This document shows positions 23,995 through 31,870 of a stretch of DNA of 34,829 nucleotides, piece after piece. Both the position numbers and the translations under genes were made by a program. The DNA is from Clostridium sp. C105KSO13. Lineage in GTDB: Bacteria > Bacillota > Clostridia > Lachnospirales > Lachnospiraceae. Numbering within the stretch: position 1 is the first letter of the stretch; each line of letters opens with the position of its first letter. The notes under the pieces were generated by a model. The model saw only the letters and a list, made by a program, of their open reading frames with translations. It ran no database searches and had not been told where the DNA came from. The stretch spans positions 1-34,829 of the forward strand of contig NZ_FBWL01000144.1 of assembly GCF_001517425.1 (NCBI RefSeq). The letters run 5' to 3'.

Positions 23995-24663
23995 ATGAGG
24001 AATGCCATAATTGTATTTTTCATGAGTATAATACTGATTTTTTCGGGGACGGCCATTCAAACGGCCGAGAATAGAACAATACGTAAAAATGAACTAGAGA
24101 GCAGTTTAAGTGCAGCAATGGAGCAGTCCATGAAAATTTTGAAAATCCGCCCAACGTATAATATAGATGTCTCATCTGAAGAAGATGAGTTTGCAGCAGA
24201 TTTTATTCAGGGGTTTCTTATGAAAACAACAAGTAATTCTGATTTTATTATAGAGATATTGGGCATGGATGTGGAGAAGGGGCTGCTGGATGTCAGGGTG
24301 ACAGAAAAGTATAGGCAGGTAATCGGATATGGGAAAATATCCTGCCGGAAAACGGTGATATTGGAGGAGGCAGAAACCAGAGAAGAGAAGTTCTACTCAG
24401 TTTCTTTTTGGGTACCGGATAAAGAAAAACCGAAAGCAGGGGATTTGCCGGATGAATACATAATAAAGAAGATTAATGTTCATAGCGGTGATGTCCTCGA
24501 TGCTGCAGTGCTGCCCAAAAGTTCTGTAGAAAGAAAGGGATATCTTTTTCGTGGATGGAGGCTGGTAAAACCTGGAAATGGGCTGGAAATCCTATATGGA
24601 GAAGACAACATCGATTCTCTCAGAGCAGAAGAAAACATGGATTTTCGGGCAGTTTACCAGTAG
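23995..24663 (+). CDS. TadE-like anchored protein with a C-terminal InlB-like repeat
   Basis: This 222-residue protein has an N-terminal hydrophobic helix (3-22) followed by TAENRTIRKNELESSLSAAMEQSMKIL, the pattern of TadE/TadG-like pseudopilins. The middle is beta-rich. The C-terminal 60 residues (VHSGDVL, then VERKGYLFRGWRL, ending in DFRAVYQ) match the beta-grasp Listeria-Bacteroides/InlB_B-type repeat found in surface proteins. The last gene of the operon; 240 bases to the next gene. A surface-exposed tip is possible. Confidence 0.75.
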   Translation: MRNAIIVFFMSIILIFSGTAIQTAENRTIRKNELESSLSAAMEQSMKILKIRPTYNIDVSSEEDEFAADFIQGFLMKTTSNSDFIIEILGMDVEKGLLDVRVTEKYRQVIGYGKISCRKTVILEEAETREEKFYSVSFWVPDKEKPKAGDLPDEYIIKKINVHSGDVLDAAVLPKSSVERKGYLFRGWRLVKPGNGLEILYGEDNIDSLRAEENMDFRAVYQ

Positions 24664-24729
24664 CAGACTGCATAGAAATCCGGATGCAAAAACGCTCTGC
24701 TAAAATATTACAAAACTGTTAAAAAGTTA

Positions 24730-24758
24730 TTGCATTTTTTTGATCCATCCGTTATAAT
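24730..24758 (+). promoter_or_regulatory. Promoter P1 of the NlpC/P60 gene
   Basis: TTGCAT (24730-24735), 17 bp, TATAAT (24753-24758). Confidence 0.55.
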
Positions 24759-24820
24759 TCAATATATGCAAATAAAAAAGAAATTTTGAGTCCCGAGCCA
24801 ATTTTTTTTGCTATATGCTG

Positions 24821-24849
24821 TTGAAAAATGTCAAAGAATATTGTATAGT
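24821..24849 (+). promoter_or_regulatory. Promoter P2 of the NlpC/P60 gene
   Basis: TTGAAA (24821-24826), 17 bp, TATAGT (24844-24849), 91 bases downstream of P1 and about 45 bases before the start codon. Confidence 0.55.
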
Positions 24850-24903
24850 AGGACACATATGTGGGGACATAGATAATAAAAAGAATAAGGATGGGTGAAT
24901 CAC

Positions 24904-26031
24904 ATGAAAATTAAGAAAGTACGTAATGTGCTTACAGCCACAGCACTGACATGTTCCATGGCAGCAATGCCGGTATTTGCAGCGCCGGCTAAGTCCTCAA
25001 GCCTGGAGTCACAGAAGAAGCAGGCTCAGAGCGAAGTTGATAATCTACAGTCACAGTTGTCATCACTTATGTCCAAGATGACAGAGCTGCAAAGTCAGCT
25101 GGTTTCAAAAGGACAGGAGATTACTGAGGCTAAGCAGCAGCTGGCAGATGCTCAGGAAAAGGAAAAGCAGCAGTACGAGGACATGAAGCTACGTATTAAG
25201 TATATGTACGAAGAGGGCGATGGTTCCGCACTGGAAAGAATCATAAGTTCGGGAAGCATTGCGGAGATGCTGAGTCAAGCCGAATACGTTCAGAAAATAC
25301 ATAGTTATGACAGAAATATGCTAAATGAATATGTAGATACTGTAACAGAAGTCAAGAATCTGGAGACATCTCTGGAGAGTGACATGGATAAGCTGGAAGA
25401 GATGCAGACACAGTATGAGGATCAGCAGACGGAACTGAGCACAACCATCGACACCAAAAGCGCAGAGGTGGCTAATCTGGACCAACAGATTCAGGAGGCT
25501 GCAAAGAAGGCGGCTATGGAGGAAGCAGCAAGGCAGAAGGCAGCAAAGGAAGCAGCAGAAAAGGCCAGTGCAGCGCAGACAAAGGCAGATGAAGTTCGTG
25601 AGACAAGCGGCGACACAGCACCGGAAGTACAGGATATTCCTGATACAGTTAATCCAACCCCACCAGATGTCACTCCAGACCACCCGGTAAGCTCGGGAAA
25701 TACAAATGCTGCACAGACAATTGTGAATGCGGCCTGGTCACAGATTGGAGTTCCTTACGTATGGGGAGGTTCAACACCTTATGTAGCACTTGACTGTTCC
25801 GGATTGACACAGTGGTGTCATGCACAGGCGGGAATCAGCATTGGCCGTGTAGATACAGCTCAGCTTGCAGGAGGACGTCAGGTTTCTGATCCACAACCTG
25901 GAGATATAGCATGGACACCGGGACATGTGGCAATTTACATAGGCGGAGGCCAAATGATTGAAGCGCAGCAAGACGGGGTACCTGTTTGTGTAAGTCCGGT
26001 ACGTGCTTCTGTATTTGTAAGATATTGGTAA
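24904..26031 (+). CDS. Secreted NlpC/P60 peptidoglycan endopeptidase with coiled-coil
   Basis: This 375-residue exported cell-wall hydrolase cuts peptide stems of peptidoglycan. A signal peptide (about 1-27, cleaved after PVFA) leads to a long coiled-coil (about 35-230) of the type found in PcsB/CwlO proteins that are controlled by FtsEX. An Ala-Lys-rich section and a Pro-rich linker (PNPTPPD region, about 245-262) join the NlpC/P60 domain (about 268-375), with catalytic Cys298 in LDCSGLTQW and His341 in PGHVAIYIG. ATG 24904 is chosen because the signal peptide fits; GTG 24895 in frame is possible. Strong terminator after the stop. Confidence 0.93.
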   Translation: MKIKKVRNVLTATALTCSMAAMPVFAAPAKSSSLESQKKQAQSEVDNLQSQLSSLMSKMTELQSQLVSKGQEITEAKQQLADAQEKEKQQYEDMKLRIKYMYEEGDGSALERIISSGSIAEMLSQAEYVQKIHSYDRNMLNEYVDTVTEVKNLETSLESDMDKLEEMQTQYEDQQTELSTTIDTKSAEVANLDQQIQEAAKKAAMEEAARQKAAKEAAEKASAAQTKADEVRETSGDTAPEVQDIPDTVNPTPPDVTPDHPVSSGNTNAAQTIVNAAWSQIGVPYVWGGSTPYVALDCSGLTQWCHAQAGISIGRVDTAQLAGGRQVSDPQPGDIAWTPGHVAIYIGGGQMIEAQQDGVPVCVSPVRASVFVRYW

Positions 26032-26050
26032 GAATATTAAATTATAAATA

Positions 26051-26076
26051 AAAATCCCGCGTTCGCGGGATTTTTT
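26051..26076 (+). terminator. Bidirectional terminator
   Basis: A 10-bp stem AAAATCCCGC/GCGGGATTTT with a 4-base loop and six T at the 3' end. It serves the NlpC/P60 gene and, with its A run, the convergent VOC gene too. Confidence 0.9.
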
Positions 26077-26100
26077 ACTAGACGAATGCATTGTTTATAA

Positions 26101-26469
26101 CTACTTTGCAGGAACAATCTCTAGCCAGTATCCATCCGGGTCTTCGATAAAGTAAATCCCCATCTCAGGATTTTCAAAACACACGCAGCCCATTTCTTTA
26201 TGCTTTGCCAGTGCAGCATCAAAATCGTCCACATGAAAGGCAAGATGAATCTCGTTATCTCCCAGTTCGTAAGGACGCTTCATATCCCGGAGCCATGTGA
26301 GCTCAAGTTGGTGGGGCATTGTGCCATCAGTTAAATATACAAGGATGAAACTGCCGTCCTCAGCCTCCTTAGTGAGGGCAACCTCCAGACCAAGTGCCTC
26401 CTTATAAAAATCCAGCGATTTCTGTAAATCATAGACATTCAGATTATTATGTGCAAATGTAAAATGCAT
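26101..26469 (-). CDS. VOC-family (glyoxalase/dioxygenase-like) protein
   Basis: This 122-residue protein has two beta-alpha-beta-beta-beta modules. The metal-binding positions of the glyoxalase I family are visible: His7 region (FAHNNLNV), Glu in LELTW, His in IHLAFHVDD and Glu near the end in YWLEIVPAK. Its length fits single-domain VOC enzymes annotated as lactoylglutathione lyase-like. The true substrate is unknown and could be methylglyoxal detoxification or something else. AAGGAGG lies before the ATG, and a divergent promoter is at 26520-26549. Confidence 0.88.
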   Translation of the reverse strand: MHFTFAHNNLNVYDLQKSLDFYKEALGLEVALTKEAEDGSFILVYLTDGTMPHQLELTWLRDMKRPYELGDNEIHLAFHVDDFDAALAKHKEMGCVCFENPEMGIYFIEDPDGYWLEIVPAK

Positions 26470-26519
26470 ATTTCTACCTCCTTATCATACAAGCAAAGAA
26501 CTTGCGTTAATCTGTTTTC

Positions 26520-26549
26520 AGTGTACCACAAAGGAGCCGGACAGAGCAA
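26520..26549 (-). promoter_or_regulatory. Promoter of the VOC gene
   Basis: On the minus strand TTGCTC (26549-26544), 18 bp, TACACT (26525-26520). Confidence 0.45.
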
Positions 26550-26553
26550 GACT

Positions 26554-26588
26554 AAAAGGGGAGTCTAAAGGGGACTGTCCCTTTTGAG
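26554..26588. repeat. Second copy of the GGGACTGTCCC hairpin
   Basis: AAAAGGGG (26554-26561) and the inner AAAGGGG (26567-26573) can both pair with the TCCCTTTT arm, so two alternative stems share one arm. The 22-mer at 26567-26588 matches 13443-13463 with one extra base. It lies in the divergent region between the VOC gene and rpsB. Confidence 0.5.
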
Positions 26589-26607
26589 GCTTGTTTTCAG
26601 AAAATTC

Positions 26608-26636
26608 TTGCATTTGATTTTTTTCTGTGATATACT
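26608..26636 (+). promoter_or_regulatory. Promoter of rpsB-tsf
   Basis: TTGCAT (26608-26613), 17 bp, TATACT (26631-26636). The leader of about 117 nt has an ATCCGC/GCGGAT stem (26638-26666 region) and could carry S2 feedback control, but this is not shown by the sequence. Confidence 0.6.
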
Positions 26637-26759
26637 ATATCCGCCACAAAAATCACGTATGCGGATTTCTTTGGTGGTGCCTAAGTCTGTATGAAACAGG
26701 CCGGTTTTAAGGAAAGAATTAAAGCATACGGAAGTTCAAAACCAATGGAGGAAAGAAAC

Positions 26760-27515
26760 ATGAGTGTTATTTCAATGAAACAACTTTTAGAAGCAGGTGT
26801 TCACTTTGGACATCAGACTAGAAGATGGAACCCTAAGATGGCTCCGTACATTTACACAGAGAGAAATGGTATCTATATCATTGACCTGCAGAAATCAGTA
26901 GGAATGGTTGACGATGCTTACAAAGCTGTTGCAGATATTGCTGCAGAAGGCGGCACAATCCTGTTTGTTGGAACAAAGAAACAGGCACAGGATGCTATCA
27001 AGCTGGAGGCAGAACGCTGCAATATGTTCTACGTTAATGAAAGATGGCTGGGCGGTATGCTGACAAACTTTAAGACAATCCAGAGCAGAGTTCGGCGCTT
27101 GAAAGATATTGAGAGAATGTCCGAGGACGGAACATTCGATGTACTTCCTAAAAAAGAAGTAATCGAGTTGAAAAAAGAGTGGGCCAAGTTAGAAAAGAAC
27201 CTGGGCGGAATCAAAGAAATGAAGAAACTGCCGGATGTTATTTTTGTTGTAGACCCGAAGAAAGAGAGAATCTGCGTTCAGGAAGCGCATACACTTGGAA
27301 TTCCGCTGATCGGTATTTGTGATACAAACTGCGATCCGGAAGAATTGGATTATGTAATTCCGGGAAATGATGACGCAATCAGAGCAGTGAAACTGCTTGT
27401 TTCTAAGATGGCAGATGCTGTTGTTGAAGTAAATCAAGGTGCAGCAGGCGAAGAAGAATATTATGAAGAGGCTGCAGATGAAGCAGTAGCTGAAGAGACT
27501 GTAGAAGCAAAATAG
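26760..27515 (+). CDS. rpsB: Ribosomal protein S2
   Basis: This 251-residue small-subunit protein starts [31 protein letters not shown] and is full length. GGAGG lies 7 bases before ATG 26760. A longer frame to 26691 adds 23 residues unlike S2, so that part is leader. The acidic C-terminal tail is common in this group. Followed by tsf as in most bacteria, with a hairpin between them. Confidence 0.98.
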   Translation: MSVISMKQLLEAGVHFGHQTRRWNPKMAPYIYTERNGIYIIDLQKSVGMVDDAYKAVADIAAEGGTILFVGTKKQAQDAIKLEAERCNMFYVNERWLGGMLTNFKTIQSRVRRLKDIERMSEDGTFDVLPKKEVIELKKEWAKLEKNLGGIKEMKKLPDVIFVVDPKKERICVQEAHTLGIPLIGICDTNCDPEELDYVIPGNDDAIRAVKLLVSKMADAVVEVNQGAAGEEEYYEEAADEAVAEETVEAK

Positions 27516-27527
27516 TACGAATTCAAG

Positions 27528-27563
27528 ATGCTTCAGCCTGTGGAGACGGGTTGAGGCATTTTT
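27528..27563 (+). terminator. Hairpin between rpsB and tsf (attenuator-like)
   Basis: ATGCTTCAGCC (27528-27538) pairs with GGTTGAGGCAT (27549-27559) with two G-T pairs, followed by TTTTT. It would lower tsf transcription relative to rpsB. Confidence 0.6.
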
Positions 27564-27595
27564 AAGTAATGGATATCAATGATGGAGGAATAATC

Positions 27596-28516
27596 ATGGC
27601 AATTACAGCAGGAATGGTTAAAGAGTTAAGAGAAATAACGGGTGCAGGAATGATGGACTGCAAGAAGGCTCTTACAGAAACAAACGGAGATATGGATGCA
27701 GCTGTTGAATTTTTAAGAAAGAACGGACAAGCAAAGGCTGAGAAAAAGGCAGGAAGAATTGCAGCTGAAGGTATTGTAAAGACAGTCGTAAAAGATGATA
27801 AAGCAGCAGCTATCGTAGAAGTAAATTCTGAGACAGATTTCGTTGCAAAGAATGAGGAGTTCCAGGGATTTGTTGAAGCCGTTGTAAATCAGGCGGCAGA
27901 GACAGAGGCAGCAGATATAGATGCATTTCTGGCAGAGCCCTGGAAGGCTGATACAGCAAAGACTGTAAAAGATGCTTTAGTAGCAGAGATTGCAGTAATC
28001 GGAGAGAATCTTAATATCAGAAGATTTGAGAAAGTCGTAACAGACGGATGCGTTGTATCCTACATTCACGGGGGCGGACGCATAGGCGTTCTTGTAGAAG
28101 CTGATACAGACGTTATAAATGATGAGATCAAGACGTGCCTGAAGAATGTGGCAATGCAGGTCGCAGCTATGTACCCGAAGTATGTATCTCGTGCAGAAGT
28201 ATCTCAGGAATACATGGATCATGAAAAAGAGATTCTTTTGGCTCAGGCTAAAAAAGAAAACCCGGAGAAACCGGACAATATCATCGAGAAAATGATTATT
28301 GGACGCCTGAACAAAGAACTGAAAGAAGTGTGCCTGTTAGACCAGGCATACGTTCAGGACAGCGATTTAACAGTTGCAAAATATGTTGAAAAAGTAGCAA
28401 AAGAGAACAACGCTAACTTAACAGTGAAGAGATTCATTCGCTTTGAGACAGGAGAAGGTCTTGAGAAGAAGCAGGAAAACTTTGCGGAGGAAGTTGCTGC
28501 TCAGATGGGAAACTAA
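27596..28516 (+). CDS. tsf: Elongation factor Ts
   Basis: EF-Ts is the nucleotide exchange factor for EF-Tu. This 306-residue protein begins with the UBA domain MAITAGMVKELREITGAGMMDCKKAL. The core has the TDF motif in VNSETDFVAKNEEF and the IHGGGRIGVLVE motif. The last third has KLxKELxEVCLLDQ-type sequence. ATG 27596 follows GGAGGA; a frame to 27569 adds 9 residues without a good site. Stop followed by a terminator at 28540. Confidence 0.98.
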   Translation: MAITAGMVKELREITGAGMMDCKKALTETNGDMDAAVEFLRKNGQAKAEKKAGRIAAEGIVKTVVKDDKAAAIVEVNSETDFVAKNEEFQGFVEAVVNQAAETEAADIDAFLAEPWKADTAKTVKDALVAEIAVIGENLNIRRFEKVVTDGCVVSYIHGGGRIGVLVEADTDVINDEIKTCLKNVAMQVAAMYPKYVSRAEVSQEYMDHEKEILLAQAKKENPEKPDNIIEKMIIGRLNKELKEVCLLDQAYVQDSDLTVAKYVEKVAKENNANLTVKRFIRFETGEGLEKKQENFAEEVAAQMGN

Positions 28517-28539
28517 ACTGAATTTCATACAGAAATGTC

Positions 28540-28581
28540 AAACCCCGGGAAAGCCATTAATTGCAGGCAATTCCGGGGTTT
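28540..28581 (+). terminator. Terminator of tsf
   Basis: AAACCCCGG and CCGGGGTTT form a 9-bp stem (28540-28548 with 28573-28581), continuing with two pairs after a bulge. The T run in the 3' arm serves as the termination site. Confidence 0.75.
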
Positions 28582-28638
28582 CTTGTGTAAAAAAGAAACA
28601 GCTGAAACTTATCATAAATTGCCATATTTTCATATAAA

Positions 28639-28665
28639 TTTGGGGGATAGTGCAATTCCCCCAAA
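28639..28665. repeat. Perfect 9-bp palindrome near the element edge
   Basis: TTTGGGGGA (28639-28647) and TCCCCCAAA (28657-28665) flank a 9-base loop. The C-rich arm recurs at 28678-28688 (AGCCCCCCAATT). It could be an element end, a protein-binding site or a hairpin. Confidence 0.6.
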
Positions 28666-28793
28666 AGGCCTTCAAAAGCCCCCCAATTTGCGGAACTTAT
28701 TGTAAATTATCAAATCGGATATTGTCTGTGTACCATTTTAATATCAAAACCAATCAAGTAAAAATGAATAAAGAAGTGTAAGAGTGATTGTTA

Positions 28794-28832
28794 GCCGTTT
28801 GTTCTTTTATATGAGAGCAGGCGGGCTTTTTT
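28794..28832 (+). terminator. Hairpin with T run before the first element gene
   Basis: GCCGTTTGTTC pairs with GAGCAGGCGGGC using several G-T pairs and one bulge, followed by six T. It may be an attenuator or stop read-through into the element. Confidence 0.45.
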
Positions 28833-28890
28833 GCGTTAGTACATAGTCAGATGATTTCATAAAAGCAGCTGCATGTAGGAAGGAGATAGG

Positions 28891-29241
28891 ATGGAGAGAG
28901 AACAAAGTGCAGGAATCAGTAATTATGTGAAGAATACTATCAATATTATTTCCGGGGAGTATGTGACAGTATTGGTTGGTGAACTATTTTCCAACGGGCA
29001 AAGTGTAAGCGACATGGAGGATATTTACTTTGCTTTAGCTGCTTTAGTGGATACGGGCAAAGCTGCCGAGGCATTTCATATGATTCGAGGAATATATGCC
29101 ATTGCCGGGATGGAATATCCAGTTAGCATAGCGGCAATGGAACAGTCAAAAGATATTATGGAGTTTTTTGTTACAGAGGCTGTTTATGATTTTTTCGATA
29201 TTATAGATGAGTGTAGATTAGACGAAAAGATTGCAGAGTAG
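28891..29241 (+). CDS. Hypothetical protein of the mobile element
   Basis: A 116-residue acidic, soluble, mostly helical protein (VKNTINIISGEYVTVLVGELF, then DIYFALAALVDTGKAAEAFHMI). No domain is recognised. A good GGAAGGAGATAGG site precedes ATG 28891. It is the first gene after the element boundary and is followed about 96 bases later by the methyltransferase. No function can be given. Confidence 0.65.
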   Translation: MEREQSAGISNYVKNTINIISGEYVTVLVGELFSNGQSVSDMEDIYFALAALVDTGKAAEAFHMIRGIYAIAGMEYPVSIAAMEQSKDIMEFFVTEAVYDFFDIIDECRLDEKIAE

Positions 29242-29337
29242 TTGCATATTCTCGCTCAAACGAGTGTGAAAATACTTTTATTAAGGCGCTCCTAAATGGA
29301 CGTCTTTTTTTGTGCCTAAAAGTGGGGAGGTGAAGTT

Positions 29338-29868
29338 TTGAAATATGCCATTATCTATGCAGATCCACCATGGGAGTATCGGCGGAATAAGGGACAGGGA
29401 GTAGCTGAAAATCATTACCATACGATGCCGCTTGCAGATATTTGCGCATTGCCTGTACCAGTTATTGCAGAAAAGGACAGCGTTTTATTCTTATGGACGA
29501 CCTTCCCGCAGCTTCCGGAAGCATTGAAAGTTATGAGTGCCTGGACATTTACCTACAAGACAGTTGCCTTTGTATGGGTGAAGCAGAATAAATCGGGTCA
29601 AGGATTTTTTTTCGGACTCGGGTACTGGACACGCTCTAACGCAGAAATCTGTCTGCTTGGTGTGAAAGGTCATCCAAAAAGAATTTCTAAAAAGGTACAT
29701 CAGCTTATTGTCAGTCCGTTAGAACAGCACAGTAAAAAACCAGATATTACAAGGGATAAGATTGTTGAACTCATGGGAGATTTACCCCGCATTGAGTTGT
29801 TTGCCCGCCAGGTCACACCGGGCTGGGATGTTTGGGGAAATGAAGTAAAAAGCAATATTTTATTGTAA
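29338..29868 (+). CDS. MT-A70-family adenine methyltransferase
   Basis: This 176-residue SAM-dependent enzyme of the MT-A70 (N6-adenine) type has the catalytic DPPW at residues 9-12 and the motif order of the short bacterial and phage enzymes, with a SAM-side segment VLFLWTTFPQLPEALKVM. The C-terminal KPDITRDKIVELMGDLPRIELFAR matches the family end. The start is TTG 29338 after GGGGAGGTG. No restriction enzyme is nearby, so it probably protects the element from host restriction or marks its DNA. A frame of only 7 codons follows at 29881 and is ignored. Confidence 0.9.
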   Translation: MKYAIIYADPPWEYRRNKGQGVAENHYHTMPLADICALPVPVIAEKDSVLFLWTTFPQLPEALKVMSAWTFTYKTVAFVWVKQNKSGQGFFFGLGYWTRSNAEICLLGVKGHPKRISKKVHQLIVSPLEQHSKKPDITRDKIVELMGDLPRIELFARQVTPGWDVWGNEVKSNILL

Positions 29869-29940
29869 AGGATGTGATCTATGGAAAAGAATCATTTTCT
29901 GTAAAATGAGATCTAGATTTTCCGAGAAAGGAGGAAAGCA

Positions 29941-30772
29941 GTGATGTCAAAGTGCAAAGTAATTGCCATTGCCAATCAGAAGGGGGGAACAGGAAAAACG
30001 ACTACAACAGTCAACCTGGGAATTGGGCTTGCCAACACAGGAAAAGGGGTACTGCTTGTGGATGCAGATCCCCAGGGGGATTTGACCACTTCACTGGGCT
30101 GGACAGAACCGGATAATCTTCCGGTAACACTGGCCATGCAGATGAACAGGCTAATCCGTGATGAACCGCTGGATTGCCACGAAGGAATTGTACACCATGA
30201 AGAAGGTGTAGCTCTTATCCCGTCGAATATTGAGTTGTCAGGCATGGAGATGACCTTAGTCAATGCTATGAGCCGGGAGTTTACCCTAAAATCGTATCTA
30301 AGTGAGATAAAGAAGAATTATGATTACATCCTAATTGACTGTATGCCGAGTTTAGGAATGCTGACGATCAATGCATTGGCGGCAGCTGACAGCGTGATTG
30401 TTCCGGTACAGGCTCATTATCTGTCCCTGAAAGGGATGACACAGCTGATGAAGACAATTGGTAAAGTGCAAAGGCAAATCCAATCCGGATTTAAAAGTGG
30501 ATGGTGTTTTGCTGACATTAGCAGATATGCGGACAAATTTTGCCCGTGCAACAGTGGAGAGCCTGCGGCAAAACTATGGAGGAGTGCTTAAAGTATACAA
30601 AGCTGTTATCCCCGTTGCGGTAAAGGCGGCAGAAACCAGCGCTGCAGGCAAAAGCGTTTACCGCTATGATAAAGGAGGAGCAGCTGCAAGAGCCTATGAA
30701 GCATTTACAAAGGAGGTGATCCGGGATGGGGAAAGGCAGCAAAATCGAGCTAAATCTGCCCGCAGCAGATGA
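29941..30772 (+). pseudogene. parA: ParA-family partition ATPase, frameshifted
   Basis: The N-terminal part is a normal ParA with Walker A KGGTGKTTTT, a DADPQGDLT loop, and Walker B ILIDCMPSLGMLTINAL. At 30480-30481 one extra C (AAATCC) shifts the frame. The in-frame reading then ends at 30591 in a tail of 35 unrelated residues. The other frame from 30482 resumes the family (NPDLKVDGVLLTLADMR, then VAVKAAETSAAGKSVYRYD) to the stop at 30772. Removing the extra base restores about 275 residues. The start can be GTG 29941 or ATG 29944 (AAAGGAGG upstream). A sequencing error is possible. Confidence 0.85.
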
Positions 30773-31658
30773 CCTGTTCAGTACACAGGAAGAACGGGAT
30801 GAAGCAAAACGGGAGAGTGTGCAGGATATACCGCTAAATGAAATCAGTGATTTTCCCAATCATCCGTTTAAGGTGCGAATGGATGAAAACATGCTGAACA
30901 TGGCAGAAAGTGTCCGGCAATATGGTGTTCTCGTTCCGGCCCTTGTCCGGACGAAGCCGAAAGGCGGATATGAAATGATAGCAGGACACAGGAGAAAAAC
31001 GGCCAGTGAATTAGCAGAAAAACAGAAAATCCCCTGTATTGTCCGGGATTTAACTGATGATGAAGCTACCGTAATTATGGTGGATTCCAACCTGCAAAGA
31101 GAAAATATTCTTCCATCAGAAAAAGCCTTTGCTTATAAGATGAAACTGGAGGCAATGAAAAGGCAGGGACAGAGGACTGATTTAACTTCTGCCCCACTGG
31201 GGCAGAAGTTGGGAAAATACTCTGTGCAAATATTGGGAGAGTGTGTCGGGGAAGGCAAAAGTCAAATACAACGTTATATTCGCTTAACAGAACTTATTCC
31301 ATCTATCTTGGATATGGTGGATGAGGGCAAGATTGCCATGCGTCCGGCGGTGGAGTTATCTTACCTGCCGAAAGAGCAACAGGAAGAGTTACTGGACACG
31401 ATGGAGCAGGAGGACCGTACCCCCAGTCATGCACAGGCCATTAAATTGCGGAAGTTTTCAGAGGAAGGGAGGATTGATGCAAATGTAATCTTCTCCATTT
31501 TATCGGAGGAGAAAGGAAATCAAAAAGAACAGTTTCACATGCCCAAGGAGCGTATCAACAAATACTTTTCGCCGGGGACGCCTGCAAAACAGATGGAAGA
31601 TACAATTGTCAGGGCATTGGAACTATACCGGAAACGGGAAAGGGGCAGGGAGCGATGA
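30726..31658 (+). CDS. parB: ParB-family partition protein
   Basis: This 310-residue protein has the ParB/Srx-type N-terminal domain (about 35-125), with SVRQYGVLVPALVRTK and GYEMIAGHRRKTASELA (the arginine box), followed by a helix-turn-helix central domain (about 160-200: KSQIQRYIRLTELIPSIL). It is a CTP-dependent clamp in the family and binds centromere-like sites. It overlaps the 3' end of parA by 47 bases, and the ATG follows GGAGGTGATC. Intact, in contrast to parA. Confidence 0.93.
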   Translation: MGKGSKIELNLPAADDLFSTQEERDEAKRESVQDIPLNEISDFPNHPFKVRMDENMLNMAESVRQYGVLVPALVRTKPKGGYEMIAGHRRKTASELAEKQKIPCIVRDLTDDEATVIMVDSNLQRENILPSEKAFAYKMKLEAMKRQGQRTDLTSAPLGQKLGKYSVQILGECVGEGKSQIQRYIRLTELIPSILDMVDEGKIAMRPAVELSYLPKEQQEELLDTMEQEDRTPSHAQAIKLRKFSEEGRIDANVIFSILSEEKGNQKEQFHMPKERINKYFSPGTPAKQMEDTIVRALELYRKRERGRER

Positions 31659-31782
31659 AATCTGACACCAAGGGGAAAACAGGTTCTTTTACGGGAAGTT
31701 ATTTTGTATGGTTCCCCTCCCCACACCCTACCCCTTCCAAGATACCAGCAGTTTACCAGCCGAAAAGACAATAAGGGAGGTG

Positions 31783-31842
31783 GTGGCTATCCTTTTTCGG
31801 CTAATCGAATATCATCTTTAATCACCCTGCAAAACAGCAGGG
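31783..31842 (+). promoter_or_regulatory. Possible short leader peptide and hairpin before the adhesin gene
   Basis: GTG 31783, close behind GGGAGG, opens a 12-residue frame (MAILFRLIEYHL). A 6-bp stem CCCTGC/GCAGGG (31825-31842) follows and is then followed by ATATTTT. The arrangement is like a leader peptide with a terminator, but both parts are short. Confidence 0.3.
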
Positions 31843-31870
31843 ATATTTTATGTCCCAAGGAGGAGATATA

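Larger units (their letters stand above)
28517..28890. other. 374-base gap at the tsf/mobile-element boundary
   Basis: No gene is supported. Contents in order are the tsf terminator (28540-28581), a palindrome (28639-28665) with two C-rich repeats, about 100 bases of A/T-rich DNA, and a second hairpin with a T run (28794-28832) before the first element gene. A boundary of the inserted element probably lies inside. Confidence 0.65.

Noticed and set aside
26691-26759. An N-terminal extension of ribosomal protein S2
   Set aside because: S2 begins at [10 protein letters not shown] and GGAGG lies just before that ATG; the upstream part is leader.
29881-29904. A 7-codon frame after the methyltransferase (starts ATGGAAAAG)
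   Set aside because: Too short, no family and no clear ribosome site; probably a relic or chance.
30458-30772. A separate 104-residue gene overlapping parA
   Set aside because: It is the continuation of ParA after a one-base shift, not a gene of its own.
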